A DNA stretch of 5,867 nucleotides from Thermoprotei archaeon. Lineage in GTDB: Archaea; Thermoproteota; Thermoprotei; Thermofilales; Thermofilaceae. A model generated the notes under the pieces. That model was not told the origin of the DNA. It did no database searches and worked only from the letters and a program-made list of their open reading frames with translations. The stretch covers positions 1 through 5,867 of the forward strand of contig QMRZ01000096.1 of NCBI GenBank assembly GCA_003649495.1, in the 5' to 3' direction. Of this stretch, positions 5,085-5,867 are shown in pieces. Made by a program: the position numbers and the translations under genes. Numbering within the stretch: the first letter of the stretch is position 1; every line of letters starts with the position of its first letter.

Positions 5085-5474
5085 CTCCTCCCACCTCGGC
5101 CTGAGCCATAGCCTTCCTCCTCTCCAGGATCCTGCGCCTCCAGGGGTCCGAGAGATCCAGCTTCGTTATCACCACCTTGGATGGGTGAATCGGCACGTAG
5201 ACCTCTCTTCCATCAGACCTGACCCTGGTGGCTCCTTCAACGTAGATCCTCATCTTCTTCAAACTAACCCTCACGACCCTTCCCTCATGTCCCTTGAAGC
5301 TTCCCCTGACGATCATCACCGTGTCGCCCCTCCTGACCCTCATCCTCTTAATTCCGTACTCCTTCCTAAGCTCCTCGGAGAGGGGGCTACTATCTGCTTA
5401 GCCCTGACGTGTAGCGGGGCTTGGTATATCATCCTCTTCCTGACCTTCCTGGGCTGGCTCGAGCTATGCTTCAC
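5068..5474 (-). CDS. rpl24p: Large ribosomal subunit protein uL24, split by an apparent one-base frameshift
   Basis: uL24 is an assembly-initiating 23S rRNA-binding protein with a KOW domain. The C-terminal part (MRVRRGDTVMIVRGSFKGHEG, IYVEGATRVRSDGREV, PIHPSKVVITKLDLSD) is in one frame, open back to a TAA at 5400-5398. The archaeal N-terminus is in the next frame: from GTG 5474-5472 it reads MKHSSSQPRKVRKR then MIYQAPLHVRAKQIVAP, and that frame stops at TGA 5342-5340. The parts join perfectly at the run of five C on the minus strand (5386-5382): one added C, or a -1 slip on CCC, gives IVAPLSEELRKEYGIKR, matching the family APLSxELRxxYG. Joined product is about 135 residues, normal for archaea. 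GGTG lies six nt before the GTG. A sequencing error, a real mutation or recoding could each explain it. It overlaps eS4 by 17 nt. Confidence 0.88.
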
Positions 5475-5507
5475 GCTTTACACCGCAGTGGTAGAAGGCT
5501 AGTTGAG

Positions 5508-5517
5508 TTTAAAAATC
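5508..5517 (-). promoter_or_regulatory. TATA box upstream of uL24-eS4
   Basis: Minus-strand ATTTTTAAAC lies in the 51-nt gap between the unrecognised gene and the reconstructed uL24 start. Its proximal edge is 34 nt upstream of the uL24 GTG, which independently supports that upstream GTG rather than the ATG at 5343. No strong BRE is visible. Confidence 0.6.
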
Positions 5518-5525
5518 TGCCGCAG

Positions 5526-5867
5526 CTAGCCAGTCTCGCCTGACTCGCCGCTCGCGGCAGCTGCAGCCGCTCTCTCCCTCTCGATCTGCTTCTTCGTCTC
5601 CTCCACTATCTTGTTCCAGTCGATACATCTCCTTATTAGCGCCTGAAGGTGCTGCTTTAAGAGTTGCGTAGCCTTATCCTTCCCCAGCCTGGCCACATTC
5701 CACGTCACAAATGGCGAGTAGAAAGTAGCCTTAGTTATCCTCGGCTTATCGCCCTCCAGCCTAAACTGAATGAAACCGAGCTCCCTCAGGTAACACGTGT
5801 CGTTAGGGCATAGGATGTCGAGCTCCCGGTTCTCCTTCTTTATGTAGACCACCTTATACTCGCTCGG
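5526..5867 (-). CDS. Unrecognised small protein, probably 5'-truncated by the window edge
   Basis: I do not recognise this protein. The frame is open from the window edge to TAG 5528-5526, 113 codons plus stop. A GTG at 5852-5850 would give 108 residues, but the preceding codons (PSEYK) are also open and protein-like, so the true start may lie outside. Visible features: a CPNDTC cysteine pair near the N-terminus (about 15-20 from the GTG), a mixed central region with GFIQFRLEGDKPRITKATFY and SPFVTWNVARLGKDKA, a helical charged C-terminal part (KIVEETKKQIERER), then an Ala6 run and an acidic Gly/Ser tail. No membrane segment is seen. It sits directly upstream of uL24, where uL14 is expected, on the same strand, but is not uL14. 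Codon use resembles the neighbouring genes, supporting real coding. It may be lineage-specific. Confidence 0.72.
   Translation of the reverse strand, partial: PSEYKVVYIKKENRELDILCPNDTCYLRELGFIQFRLEGDKPRITKATFYSPFVTWNVARLGKDKATQLLKQHLQALIRRCIDWNKIVEETKKQIERERAAAAAASGESGETG

Noticed and set aside
5068..5343. uL24 as a complete 91-residue protein starting at ATG 5343
   Set aside because: The conserved archaeal N-terminal region is plainly encoded upstream in the neighbouring frame, and no properly spaced Shine-Dalgarno precedes 5343.
4951..5502. Plus-strand open frame of 183 codons antisense to uL24 and eS4
   Set aside because: It lies opposite two confident ribosomal genes, its protein is proline/leucine/histidine-rich with no recognisable domain, and it reflects the GC-rich antisense of basic proteins.
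1490..5867. CRISPR array, tRNA, rRNA, C/D-box RNA, insertion sequence, attachment site or defence/toxin system
   Set aside because: Gaps are all under about 75 nt and hold only promoter-like sequence; no direct-repeat arrays, cloverleaf-like segments, convincing C/D box pairs, terminal inverted repeats or transposase genes were seen.

Overview
This window is archaeal chromosomal DNA carrying a rearranged piece of the spc-type ribosomal protein cluster. The archaeal assignment rests on eL19, eL32 and eS4, which bacteria lack, on archaeal-type uL5, uS8, uL18, uL24 and uL30, on TATA-box promoters about 30 nt upstream of starts, and on GGTGA/GAGG Shine-Dalgarno motifs with frequent GTG starts. 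The GC-rich sequence, AGG-dominated arginine codons and protein style suggest a hyperthermophilic crenarchaeon (Thermoproteota). I would not name a genus.

Layout from right to left along the minus strand: an unrecognised small protein (probably cut by the window edge), uL24 (needs a frameshift to be intact), eS4, uL5 and uS14 (165 nt). An inserted plus-strand GT4 glycosyltransferase follows. Then come uS8, eL32, eL19 and uL18 on the minus strand. At the left edge the C-terminal 126 residues of uL30 lie on the plus strand, ending tail-to-tail with uL18.

The usual archaeal order is uL14-uL24-eS4-uL5-uS14-uS8-uL6-eL32-eL19-uL18-uS5-uL30-uL15. The relative order survives here, but there are four departures: no uL14 next to uL24, a glycosyltransferase between uS14 and uS8, no uL6 between uS8 and eL32, and uL30 inverted next to uL18. 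TATA-like boxes precede uL24, uL5, uS8, eL32 and eL19, so the cluster looks split into several short transcription units (uL24-eS4, uL5-uS14, uS8, eL32, eL19-uL18).

Most genes are ordinary translation machinery: primary 5S, 16S or 23S rRNA-binding proteins. I see no CRISPR array, tRNA, rRNA, insertion sequence, toxin or defence system. The items most worth checking are the apparent one-base frameshift in uL24, the glycosyltransferase lodged inside the cluster with a shared divergent promoter, and the missing uL6.
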